Source: Adenophora triphylla var. japonica
Lineage: Eukaryota; Streptophyta; Magnoliopsida; Asterales; Campanulaceae
DNA length: 64,000 bases
Direction: 5' to 3'
NCBI GenBank assembly: GCA_022495995.1
Contig: JAFEMH010000748.1
Location: 326,501 to 390,500 of the forward strand
Part shown: positions 22,815 through 32,721 of the stretch, piece by piece
How the letters are laid out: every line of letters starts with the position of its first letter
Position numbering within the stretch: position 1 is the stretch's first letter
Notes under the pieces: generated by a model
The model's input: the letters and a program-made list of their open reading frames with translations, nothing else
Databases searched by the model: none
What the model was told of the DNA's origin: nothing
Program-made: the position numbers and the translations under genes

Positions 22815-24216
22815 TGAAAGTGCGCTCGCCGAAATTTTGTTTTCGATGATGAAAAAAAGGAGTCGCCACGCCATGTTTTAAGGTACACTTTGAAAAACCT
22901 TTGAAAGAGAAAATGGGTTCGGGGGTCAGGTTACGTGTTGGGAAGAACCGAGAGTTCACCCAACACGCCTCGTCCGGAGACGAGTCTTTCTAATTAAACA
23001 TCCAAGTAATCCACAAACGTGTGCAAACATTGATTATAAACAAATGTAGTAAACATGAACTTTATTGATTTGAAATGAGATCTTACAACTTGTGAGCCAT
23101 TTATTCAGGGAGGCCACATCCCAATTACAACAGATCATAACAGATTACAAAGGAAATGGATCTCTGCAAACAGACATAGTGTGTCGCGTGACACATAGCA
23201 TGCCTGGCTAGATGTGTCGCGTGACACAGGATCTAACCAGACACGATGTGTTGCGTGACACAAAGTGTCCATCTGCAGAGACTTACAGATTTGAACACAG
23301 CAGCACCAACAATTAGAACAGATCTAATTAATCAACCAATTGAGCTTCGAAATGAAAAATTAACAACAATTCAACCAAGGGGGTGTGGATATGGAGAGAT
23401 CCACACTCCCTTGGGATCTAAACACCAATTTCAACAAATATCAAACAATAAGCACTCAATTATTCAAAGCAACAAAGTTAAACAGAGAGATTGCGATTGG
23501 GGTTCAGTAATCAAGACGGATGGAGTCTGATTACTGAACCCAAGGAAGGTAAAATGATGAAATTATCAAAGTAGCAAGGTAGGAGAGAGAGAGAGATGGA
23601 ATTGAGAGTGTTACCCTTGTTGATTCCATGAATTCTATACCAAGGCTGGTATAGAACCCTTCTACAGCTGCTTCTAGAGGTGCTTGAACTGAAATGGATT
23701 GATGGGTGAAGGATCTAAGAGGTGAAGGGTGAATTGGGTTGAATTGGGGAAATGAAGGTGGATTTGGATGAGAGAGAGAGAGAGGTGTTTGCAGTGTGTG
23801 TGTTACGCTCCAATTTTGGCAGAGTAACAGTATGTGAAAGTTGGGATCTATTTCTGAGAGGGGTAGGGTCTTATTTATAGGCTGCAATTGATGGTTACAG
23901 TGTGTCGCATGACCTTCTGTAACCATTTTCCATGCTTCGACTTGTCGCATGACACAAGGTGTCACCAACTGCTTTTGGCACCAAAACCAATTTCTGGAAT
24001 ATTCTGAGTAAATACCCAAATGATCCAAAAAGGTTTATTCCCTGTAGGTCCTTTAGCATGAGCAAAGTACCAAAAGGTACTTCCTTCACGAGAAACTTAT
24101 GGAATGTTTCCAGATGTCTCGAAATAGACCGGGAATTTACCAAAATGACCCTTAATGCAATTTTATCGTATTAAAATGCACCTAAAAGGGTAGCGAATTG
24201 GATTGGCATACTTACA
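22815..24216 (-). repeat. 3' LTR of F2 (1,402 bp)
   Basis: In element orientation it starts TGTAAGTATGCC (24216) and ends GCACTTTCA (22815). The TATA box is on the minus strand at 23869-23880. Palindromes of the family (tgtcgcrtgac) lie on both sides of it: gtgtcgcgtgacac near 23180-23262, and two copies near 23900-23955. It is very close in sequence to 60230-61598. Confidence 0.92.
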
Positions 24217-24261
24217 GAGCCCCTCGGCAACATCACTTATGGAAGAAGTGAGGTTGTTGAT
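24217..24261 (-). promoter_or_regulatory. PPT and preceding 29-nt hairpin of F2
   Basis: The PPT GCCGAGGGGCTC abuts the LTR. The hairpin at 24256 down to 24228 has outer stem CAAC/GTTG, inner stem TCACTT/AAGTGA and loop cttccat. Compared with B, two base pairs have changed on both sides together. Confidence 0.75.
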
Positions 24262-24307
24262 AAAAATAAGACCCAATCCCAATGAGCGGCAGGGGATAAG
24301 GCGGAGG

Positions 24308-26070
24308 TGTGATGATGTGCCACCAAAATTTTTCCGAAAGGGCTTTGAAATTTTTTGTTTCTTTGAAAAACCTATCGAAAAAGACCGGAGTCGCCACACC
24401 ATTTTTGTTTTAAGGGCCAAAACTTTGAAAAATGCCCGGGATTAGAGATTTGGGTTCGGAGGTCATGTTACACGCCGGGAAGGACGTTAGTGTGCACCCG
24501 GAATGCCTCGTAAAACGAGTCTTCCAAGCTGAAAATCATTTGTTGTGTGTGTGTATGTATGTGTGTTACTTTGGCCAAAATAAGTTGAAACTCAGAAAAG
24601 TAAAAATTGGGAATTCTTTATTAGACTTAGGACAGATCCCATGATTTTTTGTGTGATTTTTGGGTTGAGATTTGGTACTCAAAAGATTTTTGGAAGTTGA
24701 AGAACACTTCTGCCAGAATGAAAAAGGCAGTGGACACTTGATTTTGAAATAGATTTAAGGGCTTTAAAACTTCATAATCTGAGAAAACTCAGAGAATGAA
24801 AGTTATTCCAGACACCTTAAATAAGATTTCTGTGAAAGAATTTTCCATTTCGGAGAAGATTTGAGGACCCAAAACCCTCTGGAAATCTCAGATATGAGAT
24901 CTGGACTCTCAGAGACTGGTGATCTGACCTTTAAAAGAAAATTTGAAAAAGGGGATTTTACTCACGAAAAAAATAAAGTAAAAATATGTCTGGAAATCTC
25001 TGGATGTTGGCTACAAAAAGTGCTTTGTAGTCAACACCAAATTCCAAGTTTATCTGTGTCCAAAAAATTAGACCATGGACTGGGGTCTTAGAAAATTGCT
25101 ACTGGACAGCAACTTCTCAAGAAAGAAAAACATGATTTAAAGGGGGATTTGGCATCCATGCTTGTCCCCATTTTCCTAGGTTTTGATTAGTGATCACTTG
25201 ACATTTTAGTGGTGAATCAACTATATCAAACCATCCCTGGGGTACATTAGGACTAAGCACTTCATTTGCTTGGGAAGGGGAATTTTATCCTTTGAAAATG
25301 AGATTTGATGTATGAAAATGAGTTTTAGGGTTTTGAAAATGTGTTTTCTTTGCAAGAAAGTAAGAAAACTTTGAAAATAATGTAGATCCTTGTAGAAGAT
25401 CATCCATGGAGATGAACTTCCATGGTGATCTTCTTGGATCTAGGGCAAGAAGATGAATAAACTACATTTTGTAGCTTGAAAATGCATGCATGGATGAATT
25501 TTAGGGTAAGGAGAGGGAGGTTATACCTATCTTCCTTGTGTTTTATGTTTGAAGGCTTGAATGTAAGAGTGTTTAAGGCTTGAATATGAGAGTGTTTAAG
25601 TGAGTGTGATTTTGATTGAATAGTGGAGAAAAAGGTGACAATTCTATGGAATTCTCACTGTTTTCTCCCTATTTTCGCCAAAGTGTAGTTGAGGAAATGT
25701 GTTCTTCTCCCTATTTTTGAGACTGGAGGGCTCAATTTATAGCCCTCTGAAAAATGCAAACTCATCCGCGCGGATAGGACCTTGAGCGTGCACTGTTCAT
25801 TAAATGCTGCTTCAGGCTTTGGACAAGAGGAATATTTTTCAAAAAAATCAAATTAATGTACCGGTTTTGTTCCAAATGCATTTCTATTTTTGATTTTTCT
25901 TATTTCTTTTGCTTTTTTGATTCCTTTCCTTGGTTTATCCTTAAATAACAATGCCCACTTTGCCCTTGCTTTGTTAGAAATGTTAGGGATGTTAGGAATT
26001 GTTAGGAATGTTATAACTTTCGTTAATTTTCTAACGAAAATTCTAACAAGCTCAAATTGGAGCACTTACA
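24308..26070 (-). repeat. 3' LTR of element G (1,763 bp)
   Basis: In element orientation it starts TGTAAGTGCTCC (26070) and ends CATCACA (24308). A TATA box (TATAAATT) lies on the minus strand at 25734-25741, and the palindrome ATCCGCGCGGAT lies 22 bp upstream of it (25764-25775). It is almost identical to 53262-55009, so the insertion is recent. Confidence 0.93.
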
Positions 26071-26116
26071 GTAGCCCCTCGGCGACGGCGCTTTCGAAGG
26101 AAGCGGGGTCGTCGAT
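26071..26116 (-). promoter_or_regulatory. PPT and preceding 29-nt hairpin of G
   Basis: The PPT is GCCGAGGGGCTAC. The hairpin (26111 down to 26083) has outer stem CGAC/GTCG, inner stem CGCTT/AAGCG and loop ccttcga. The inner stem differs from F2 by a paired A-T to G-C exchange. Confidence 0.75.
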
Positions 26117-26178
26117 AAGAGTAAGGCTCCATATTTGGCAGGATGATCAAGTGATCGAATGGCTGAACCTATTGATAG

Positions 26179-26223
26179 GCTACCTACGTATCCTTAAGAG
26201 GAATCAAGCCAGCCGTAGTTCGG
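26179..26223 (-). other. Conserved CTACG hairpin (beta type I) in G
   Basis: On the minus strand GAACTACGG is followed by GCTTGATTCCT, then AGGATACGTAGG. The outer CTACG/CGTAG arms and inner TCCT/AGGA arms can pair. Other copies are at 38212-38248, 38581-38627, 35856-35902, 36107-36152 and 55065-55108. Confidence 0.65.
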
Positions 26224-26289
26224 GTCTTTGACCCTGGAGATGATGGCGTTTTAGGTGCCTCGAACCTGATGAGCGAGTTCTGCAGTCGG

Positions 26290-26782
26290 TTGCTGGAAAG
26301 AAACTCTGCTAGGGATAAGAGATGACCATTTTGGTCGGATGGCTGAAATTGTATATCCGCTCTGCTGGGGATAGGAATGACCATTTTCGGTCTGATGGCT
26401 GAAATTGTATATCCGCTCTGCTGGGGATAGGAATGACCATTTTCGGTCTGATGGCTGAAATTGTATATCCGCTCTGCTGGGGATAGGAATGACCATTTTC
26501 GGTCTGATGGCTGAAATTGTATATCCGCTCTGCTGGGGATAGGAATGACCATTTTCGGTCTGATGGCTGAAATTGTATATCCGCTCTGCTGGGGATAGGA
26601 ATGACCATTTTCAGTAGGATGGCTATCCGCTCTGCTGGGGATAGGAATGACCATTTTCGATCGGATGGCTATCCGCTCTGCTGGGGATAGGAATGACCAT
26701 TTTAGGTCGGATGGCTATCCGCTCTGCTGGGGATAGGAATGACCATTTTCGGTCGGATGGCTATCCGCTCTGCTGGGGATAG
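26290..26782. repeat. Tandem array in G, units of 56 and 46 bp (left part)
   Basis: Five units of 56 bp (ggctgaaattgtatatccgc then tctgctggggataggaatg, ending ccattttcggtctgat) are followed by units of 46 bp that lack gaaattgtat. Each unit carries ctctgctggggatag. The array is cut at 26782 by element H and continues at 37878. Open frames across it on the minus strand are repeat by-products. Confidence 0.92.
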
Positions 26783-28379
26783 TGTAAGTACCCAAATCTG
26801 GCTCATGCCTTCCGGTTAATTTTCCCGACAATTTCGGTAAGTTTTCTGGTAATTCCCCGTAATCTTTCCCAAATCCTAAACATTCCGGAACTGTTATTTA
26901 TTAAATAAGGGCTGAAGAGGATCCTTCCTAATTTAGAAACACGTTTTTCTTAATTAGGAAGGAGGGTTCTAGAATATGCCACCTTGCATGGTTCTAGAAT
27001 GCTGAGTCATTCAGGATAAGACCGCACGGCCTCATTTGCAAAGGACCTGCAGCCGCACGGCTTCATTAGCCTTATCCAGATTACCTATAAATAGAGCCCT
27101 CCTCTACCCATTTTACACACACAAAAATCATCCACCATCACACATAATACGTAAAATACACTCCCAAGAGCTGCTGGAAGTCCAAGAAGGTGAAGAAGAA
27201 GGCCAAGAAGCCACCTCCCTCCTCCTTGAAGATCCCAAGATCAACTCCTCCTCCTAGCTCCATCCAAAGAAGAAGAGGAAGCCATTGGTAACCTCGCACA
27301 CCCTAACCTTGCATCCTAATTGCTCTATGTGATTCTAATTACTCATTGCATTTCATATATTGCATATTATCTTGCTTGGGACTTGGTAGATTAAAGATCA
27401 TATCTTTATACCCCCCTTCCCCTTTACATGCATTAGACATCCTTTGTCATTAAAAATGTAGTCTTTATCCATAAAGGTGTATCCTTTGCACCTAAAACCC
27501 CCATTTTCCAATAAAAATGTCATCTTTATGCATCCTTTGCATATAAAAATACAATCTTTTTCAATAAAAATGCATCATTTGCATAAAAATCATGTCTTTA
27601 CATTCAAAATGCATCCTTTGCAATAAAGATCACTTCTTTAAATCAAAAAGCATTCTTTGCAACCCAAAAATGTCATCTTTTCACTAAAGTGTCATTTTTA
27701 TCATACATTCCCCCATGTCCCCATTAATAACCTTGGAGCGGACCGGTGTAAAAGTTCTCATCTTTGCATCGTTCCTTCCATTAAAGGTTCACGATTTCTT
27801 TAGAAAGGGATACCTTGAACCCTATATCTCCGATTATCGCTTAAGAAAGAGTATGAAGCCTCTATACGAGCTCGACCGTCTTAAAGCGTAGGATTGATGG
27901 GCTAAAGACCCTCCTTTTCTAAAGAACCTCATCTTTGACCAAAAGAGAGTCATTCTCTCGATCACGCAAGTCCCGAGGGTCCCGAGGTTAAAATGCGATG
28001 ATCACAAGTCATAAGATGAGAACGGGATCATAATCCCAAATACATAAAATTCCAAGGAATCCCGAGCGACAACCAATAAATGGTTTGTACGTCCGGAAGA
28101 CAACTTGGGACATTCCCCCCCTTTTTTCTCAAACACATGCACACAAGAAAGCACGCAAGCAAGCACGATTAATGAAATCATGGGAGACTTGCTCCGGCAA
28201 GGCACCTTGGGTGAACGCCAAACGTTCTTCCCAAGGGGTAACTTAACCTCCGAACCCATAAAACCTTTTTTTCAAAGTTTTGAGGTAATCAAAATGGCGT
28301 GGCGACTCCGTTTTTCAAATAACTCGGATGTCTTCAAACTCGCGTGAATCCAACACAAAATTTGGGCACCACATTCACA
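26783..28379 (+). repeat. 5' LTR of element H (1,597 bp)
   Basis: It starts TGTAAGTACCC and ends CACATTCACA. The TATA box CTATAAATAG lies at 27086-27095. Upstream are two copies of a CCGCACGG word (27022-27029 and 27053-27060). Nearly all differences from the right copy lie in the first 120 bp. A short frame (27036-27257) reads through U3 and R and is not a gene. Confidence 0.94.
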
Positions 28380-28382
28380 GTT

Positions 28383-28400
28383 TGGCGACACCGCTGGGGA
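28383..28400 (+). promoter_or_regulatory. Primer binding site of H (tRNA-Arg)
   Basis: TGGCGACACCGCTGGGGA, one difference from the perfect tRNA-Arg match at 53243-53260, lies 3 bp from the LTR end. Confidence 0.85.
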
Positions 28401-29964
28401 CTATCCCAAAGGAGAAAAGTTTTATTTTCAAAACAAAAAATCGATACTCGGTATATAGGTGGAAACCACTTACCCTTCCTGTACACTCCCTGATGTGGGA
28501 GTTGGGATAACCGGTGGTTTAACAATCCCACGTACCAGTATCCCTTTTCGAAAAAAAAATTTTGAAAAAAAAAAATAAAAGAAAGCTTTTCCCTTTGAGC
28601 GGGTTAGACTCCCGTCGCTGATTTCATTAATCGTGCTTGCTTTCTTTACCTTGCATTGCATCATTTGCATCTTGGAATCTGTGCATACTTTGAACGGGAA
28701 ACAACCCGAAAAATAGCAAAAGGAGTGGAACCTGGAAAATTGATCCATGCGATGCGTACGGCTCAATCCTCATTGGATTCTCGATCGGGCGACCTCGGTG
28801 GCAATTCCACCAGGAAAAATCATGGTTAACTGGCAGCCCTAGCAGCTTGGGGCTACTCGGCTTCATGACTGACCGGAGCTCCCGTAAAATTTACGTTCTT
28901 ACGTGTTGCATTTTCACCGTCCCGAAAATCATTCCTTTAAAACACATTTCTGAAAATCTCTGTTTTAACTCAAAAGGAACATTTTTAGGAGACCGCACAC
29001 TACGCGCACCTGATATATCCCGTACACTTTTGCACGCACGTCCTTCAAACCCGAGGGTGGTTCCAGTGCAGCCACGGACAGCCTTACGATGCTCCCGGCG
29101 CGCACGGAATCATCCCAACCTCCCCATGGCAGCCAAATGGTTTCGACCAATGCACACCGTGTCACACGTTTCAAAAACCGTGACTTTTGGTTGGTTTTTG
29201 GTCTAGTCCGTGTCATATAGCCCACATTGCATACCCTCGTAAAGGTCAAGCCTTAGTTCATAACGGAAGAAGAACTCTGCCAAAATTCCAACAAGGAAAA
29301 ATTGGCGAGATCTCAACTCCGACATTGACTATTGACCTTGACCTGCACGGAAATGCGTAAGAGTCAAGACCGAGTCTTTGCCAACAAATCAAAGGATCTT
29401 TCGCTCAAGCGAAGCTCGCTAAAATTCCGACAAGGAAAAATTGGCAAGATCTTGACCCGGCATTGACTTCGATTCTAACTCACGCCCGGCGTATGCAACG
29501 AAGTTCAATGTGACACTGTGTCATCCGGCTATAGCCGCCCGACCCATGCCTATTATTTTCTCGGACATTACCGAAAGTCAAAACGTCATTCGCTCAAGCG
29601 AAACTCCATCGAAACTTCAAGGCGTAAAGACGAGACTTTTCCGGTATTGTCTTGACCATAATTCGCATCGCTCGTGCGTTGAAGGTTCCTATGACCCGCT
29701 AGACCCGTTAGGAGCGTTCTTTACTCTCGGTCGGTGGGATCCGCGTGCCCTATAGGACCCTCGCCCGGGCCGCCCACCCCGGGAGGTCGAAATACAGTGG
29801 AATACGAGGGGCTTATAGACGTAGTGACGGAACCCACCGATCCAGATCTAGAGTAGTTGCGAAAAGAAGGGCAAATCCCTTTTTCCAACCAAATAGAAAT
29901 AAATAAAAGACATTGTTTTAAGTAAACTTGAACAATTAATGTAATCATAATTGCATTTTCCTAT
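28401..29964 (+). other. 5' leader of element H
   Basis: This is noncoding. Blocks match the leader of G on the other strand, including a ~120-nt segment at 29727-29846 (G copy 52030-52167). That segment can be closed by TCGGTGGG and CCCACCGA arms. A region near 28440-28560 also matches 53090-53220 of G. This may be a packaging or translation signal, which is inference. Confidence 0.55.
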
Positions 29965-30325
29965 CTCTGATAACCCTAATCGAGACCTCCTCGGTCCGAT
30001 TTCCGATTTTCTATTCCGACCTTTCATGGTTAAACCCTAATCGAGACCTCCTTGGTCCGATTTCCGATTTTCTATTCCGACCTTTCATGGTTAAATCCTA
30101 ATCGAGACCTCCTCGGTCCGATTTCCGGTTTTCCTGTCTCGACCTTTCATGGTCAAACCCCTAATCGAGACCTCCTCGGTCCGATTTCCTATTTTCCTGT
30201 CTCGACCTTTCATGATCAAATCCCTAATCGAGACCTCCTCGGTCCGATTTCCTATTTTTCCTGTCTTGACCTTTCGCGGTCAAGTCCTTAATCGCGACCT
30301 CCTCGGTCCGATCTGGGCATTTTCC
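29965..30325 (+). repeat. About 61-bp tandem repeat, about 6 units, in H leader
   Basis: Each unit has taatcgagacctcctcggtc, cgatttcc and gacctttcatggt. Frames that run through it (30052-30361) are by-products. Confidence 0.85.
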
Positions 30326-30494
30326 AAAGCCAGGACTAACTCTTCCTTCCTAATCATCTGATTTCCTGCACCCTCACTGTTTTCTGTCAAATCTGCCATT
30401 CTGACTCTCTGAGCTGATGAACAGTCTGAACCTAAGGTTTTCTGAAAAGCCGCTGACCCAGTATTCTAGCCCACTTCTTTCTCGCTGCGGGAAA

Positions 30495-30597
30495 GGGACA
30501 GGCAAGGTTTAGACTCGGGGATAGGCAAGATTTAGACTCGGGGTAAGCAAGGTTTAGACTCGGAGGTGGGTGAGGTTTAGACTCGAAGGTGGATATC
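30495..30597 (+). repeat. Short tandem repeat, 4 units of about 25 bp
   Basis: Units read ggcaaggtttagactcgggg with small changes. They lie just upstream of the gag remnant. Confidence 0.8.
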
Positions 30598-30598
30598 A

Positions 30599-31935
30599 TT
30601 GCTTATCGGTGCTCTTCGCCGCAATGGAGTCCAAGTAACAAATGAGTCCAACGGTTCCCTGGTAGTGGTCGAAGATGAGACTCCAGAAGTAGCCATCTCA
30701 GCTCCCCCAGCCTATAACCAATACCTTCCTCCATCCACATATGATCCCTTGCCAAGGACCACTTCTCCTCAGTCCTTTCCAACATCCCAGCTCATCAGGC
30801 CCAATTGCCTTCGCCTCTCGTAACGGATTGGGCTTCACCCCACCTATCCTCGCCTGCCAGCATTTCTGCGCTTATGCTCCGGCTTCACATAACGGCTTGA
30901 GCCATGTGGCTACGTTCGAGACCTCTATACCCGCCCGAATGCAATCATGAGTTGCCAAAAGAAAATTCGGATGATTCAAGTTTTCACTATCACCTACCGG
31001 ACTTAATGAATTCAGCCGTCGGCCACCGCCTTGCTACTATGGCTCCCTCTCGCCGATACAAGTCCTCGTTGCGAGAGTCCCCGTCGACCCCCATATGGCA
31101 ATACCGATGGAGCAAGTGAAACAAATGCAAATGTAAGCTTGACCTCATGATGAGTATCAATACTCCCTTGACCCAAGATGTCGAACCAGTGCAAGGAAAT
31201 GACTCCACCAAGCATAACCCAATGCCATCAAGCACTCAAGCAAAGAACCGCACTACCAAAGACTCCGCTCCTCACAAAGGAAAAGGTGTCGTAGCTTCCT
31301 TCACCCAAATTCAACAAGCTGGAACCAATTGGATGTTGAAGATCAAAGTCTTGAGAACAACAAGGTTTCCCAAAAACCTCGCTCCTTTCACTTTGACAAT
31401 ACAGAGAGGCCTTTAAGCAAGATTCTCGGGAAGAGCTAATGAAAGAAAAGCCGATAAAGCCACTCGGAGAATTTGGAAGCCCAGAACCCCAAAAGATTCG
31501 GTTGGATGAGTCCAAGCATTGTCTTTTCCATCAATACCATGGGCACGACACCGATGATTGCACCTATTTGAGGTATGAGATCCGAGAAGTTGATAGAAGA
31601 TGGGAAGCTCGAGAACCTCCATGGGCCAAAATGTAAAGCTATGGTAAGAGGTCGATTCGGGAAGTGCAAGGTCGAAATGTCACCGATGATTTTTGGGGAT
31701 GCCCATGAGCAAAGTTTTCGATGATTTGGTGAAACGAGGTCTTCTCATACCTCTCGAGAATTATAAGCCAAGAAACCCCAAGAGAGTTGACATGACCAAG
31801 TTCTGCGAGTACCACAAGCATTTTGGTCATGTGACGTGATTGCATAAGTGTGTGGATCTCGAAGAAAGAAATTCAAATGGGCCGATCTACGAAGGAAAGC
31901 TCAAGTTACCTAGCAATCCAACCCGCGAAGAGTAG
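30599..31935 (+). pseudogene. gag: Degenerate gag of element H
   Basis: The N-terminal part (LIGALRRNGVQVTNESNGSL, 30602-30661) resembles the gag start of G (SLMEAIKSHGLAAGLNPDG). The capsid core is missing or unrecognisable between about 30830 and 31440. The C-terminal part has two zinc-knuckle variants: CLFHQYHGHDTDDC near 31529-31570, and a second CEYHKHFGHVT near 31804-31836, with a stop just after. Stops and frame changes interrupt it. It cannot make a working gag. Confidence 0.7.
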
Positions 31936-31967
31936 CTAGACTAGTGGTCTACTTATCCTTAAGTAAG

Positions 31968-32010
<43 letters not shown>

Positions 32011-32574
32011 GTCTCTCACCAACCTTCGTAGGTTCTAGTACTTTTCTCTTTCAATTAAGTCCTCTACGGACATTGTATTTAATCTTCAATTTTCTATAAA
32101 AGAGTCTTCTTCTTCTTGCTAGACTTAAGACATTATTTGCACACCTACATTACATTTAATGAAATGGTTTTATTTTATATGATCACTTGCATTGCTCAAC
32201 AAGTAATCTCTCGAAATAATTCACGTTCTGATTAATCGGTGTGAGAAAGTCAACCAATGCTCTCCCTATACACCTTCCTTACCCCACAAAAGGCCTCCAT
32301 CAAGCCATACACTTTCCTTACTTCACAAAAAGGCCTTCATTAAACCATACACTTTCCCAATCATGCCCCAACCTTCATCTTGACCAAGTCAACGACGGCG
32401 GCAACATCAAGGGACAACAAAAGGCCACTCAGCTTCGAAAGATTGACCCCGTGTCGACAACGACCTAGGAGCCTGCCTTAGACTTCAAGGATATCAAGAA
32501 AGTTCAAGCAGAGGCTTGCCTTGGCCCTCAGGTGCTTCATAAAATAAAAAAAATGTAGTGCAAAAAGAGTAATG
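31936..32574 (+). other. Noncoding region of H with a 38-base poly-A run
   Basis: An unbroken run of 38 A occupies 31971-32008, soon after the gag remnant. Protease, reverse transcriptase and integrase are absent. The rest shows no recognisable gene. Confidence 0.6.
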
Positions 32575-32721
32575 CCCAGCTAGACCGAAAATCCCTAAAA
32601 AGGGCAGTCTAGGCAAAAAAAAGGGTTGCACATATATAAAAAAAAAAGAAAAGGAAAAATCTTAGTGCAAAAGAGTAATACCCAGCTAAACTGAAAATCC
32701 CAAAAAGGGGGCAATCTAGGC
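32575..32721 (+). other. Two copies of the CTAGR hairpin (alpha type) in H
   Basis: Copy one (32575-32614) pairs GCTAGAC with GTCTAGGC around CCC-taaaaa-GGG. Copy two (32681-32721) is similar with a weakened outer stem (CTAAA/TCTAG). Both are flanked by gtgcaaaa-gagtaat on the left and gggttgcac on the right, so the whole block was duplicated. Confidence 0.7.

Noticed and set aside
26184..26654. Minus-strand frames of 81-156 codons (IPIPSRAD repeats)
   Set aside because: They are by-products of the 56/46-bp array in G and the sequence has no domain.
27036..27257. 73-codon frame, present again at 36528-36749
   Set aside because: It lies in the LTR of H across the TATA box and start region, so its two copies reflect the LTR duplication rather than coding.
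28847..29206. Plus-strand frame of 119 codons in the H leader
   Set aside because: No domain, and the region matches the noncoding leader of G in part.
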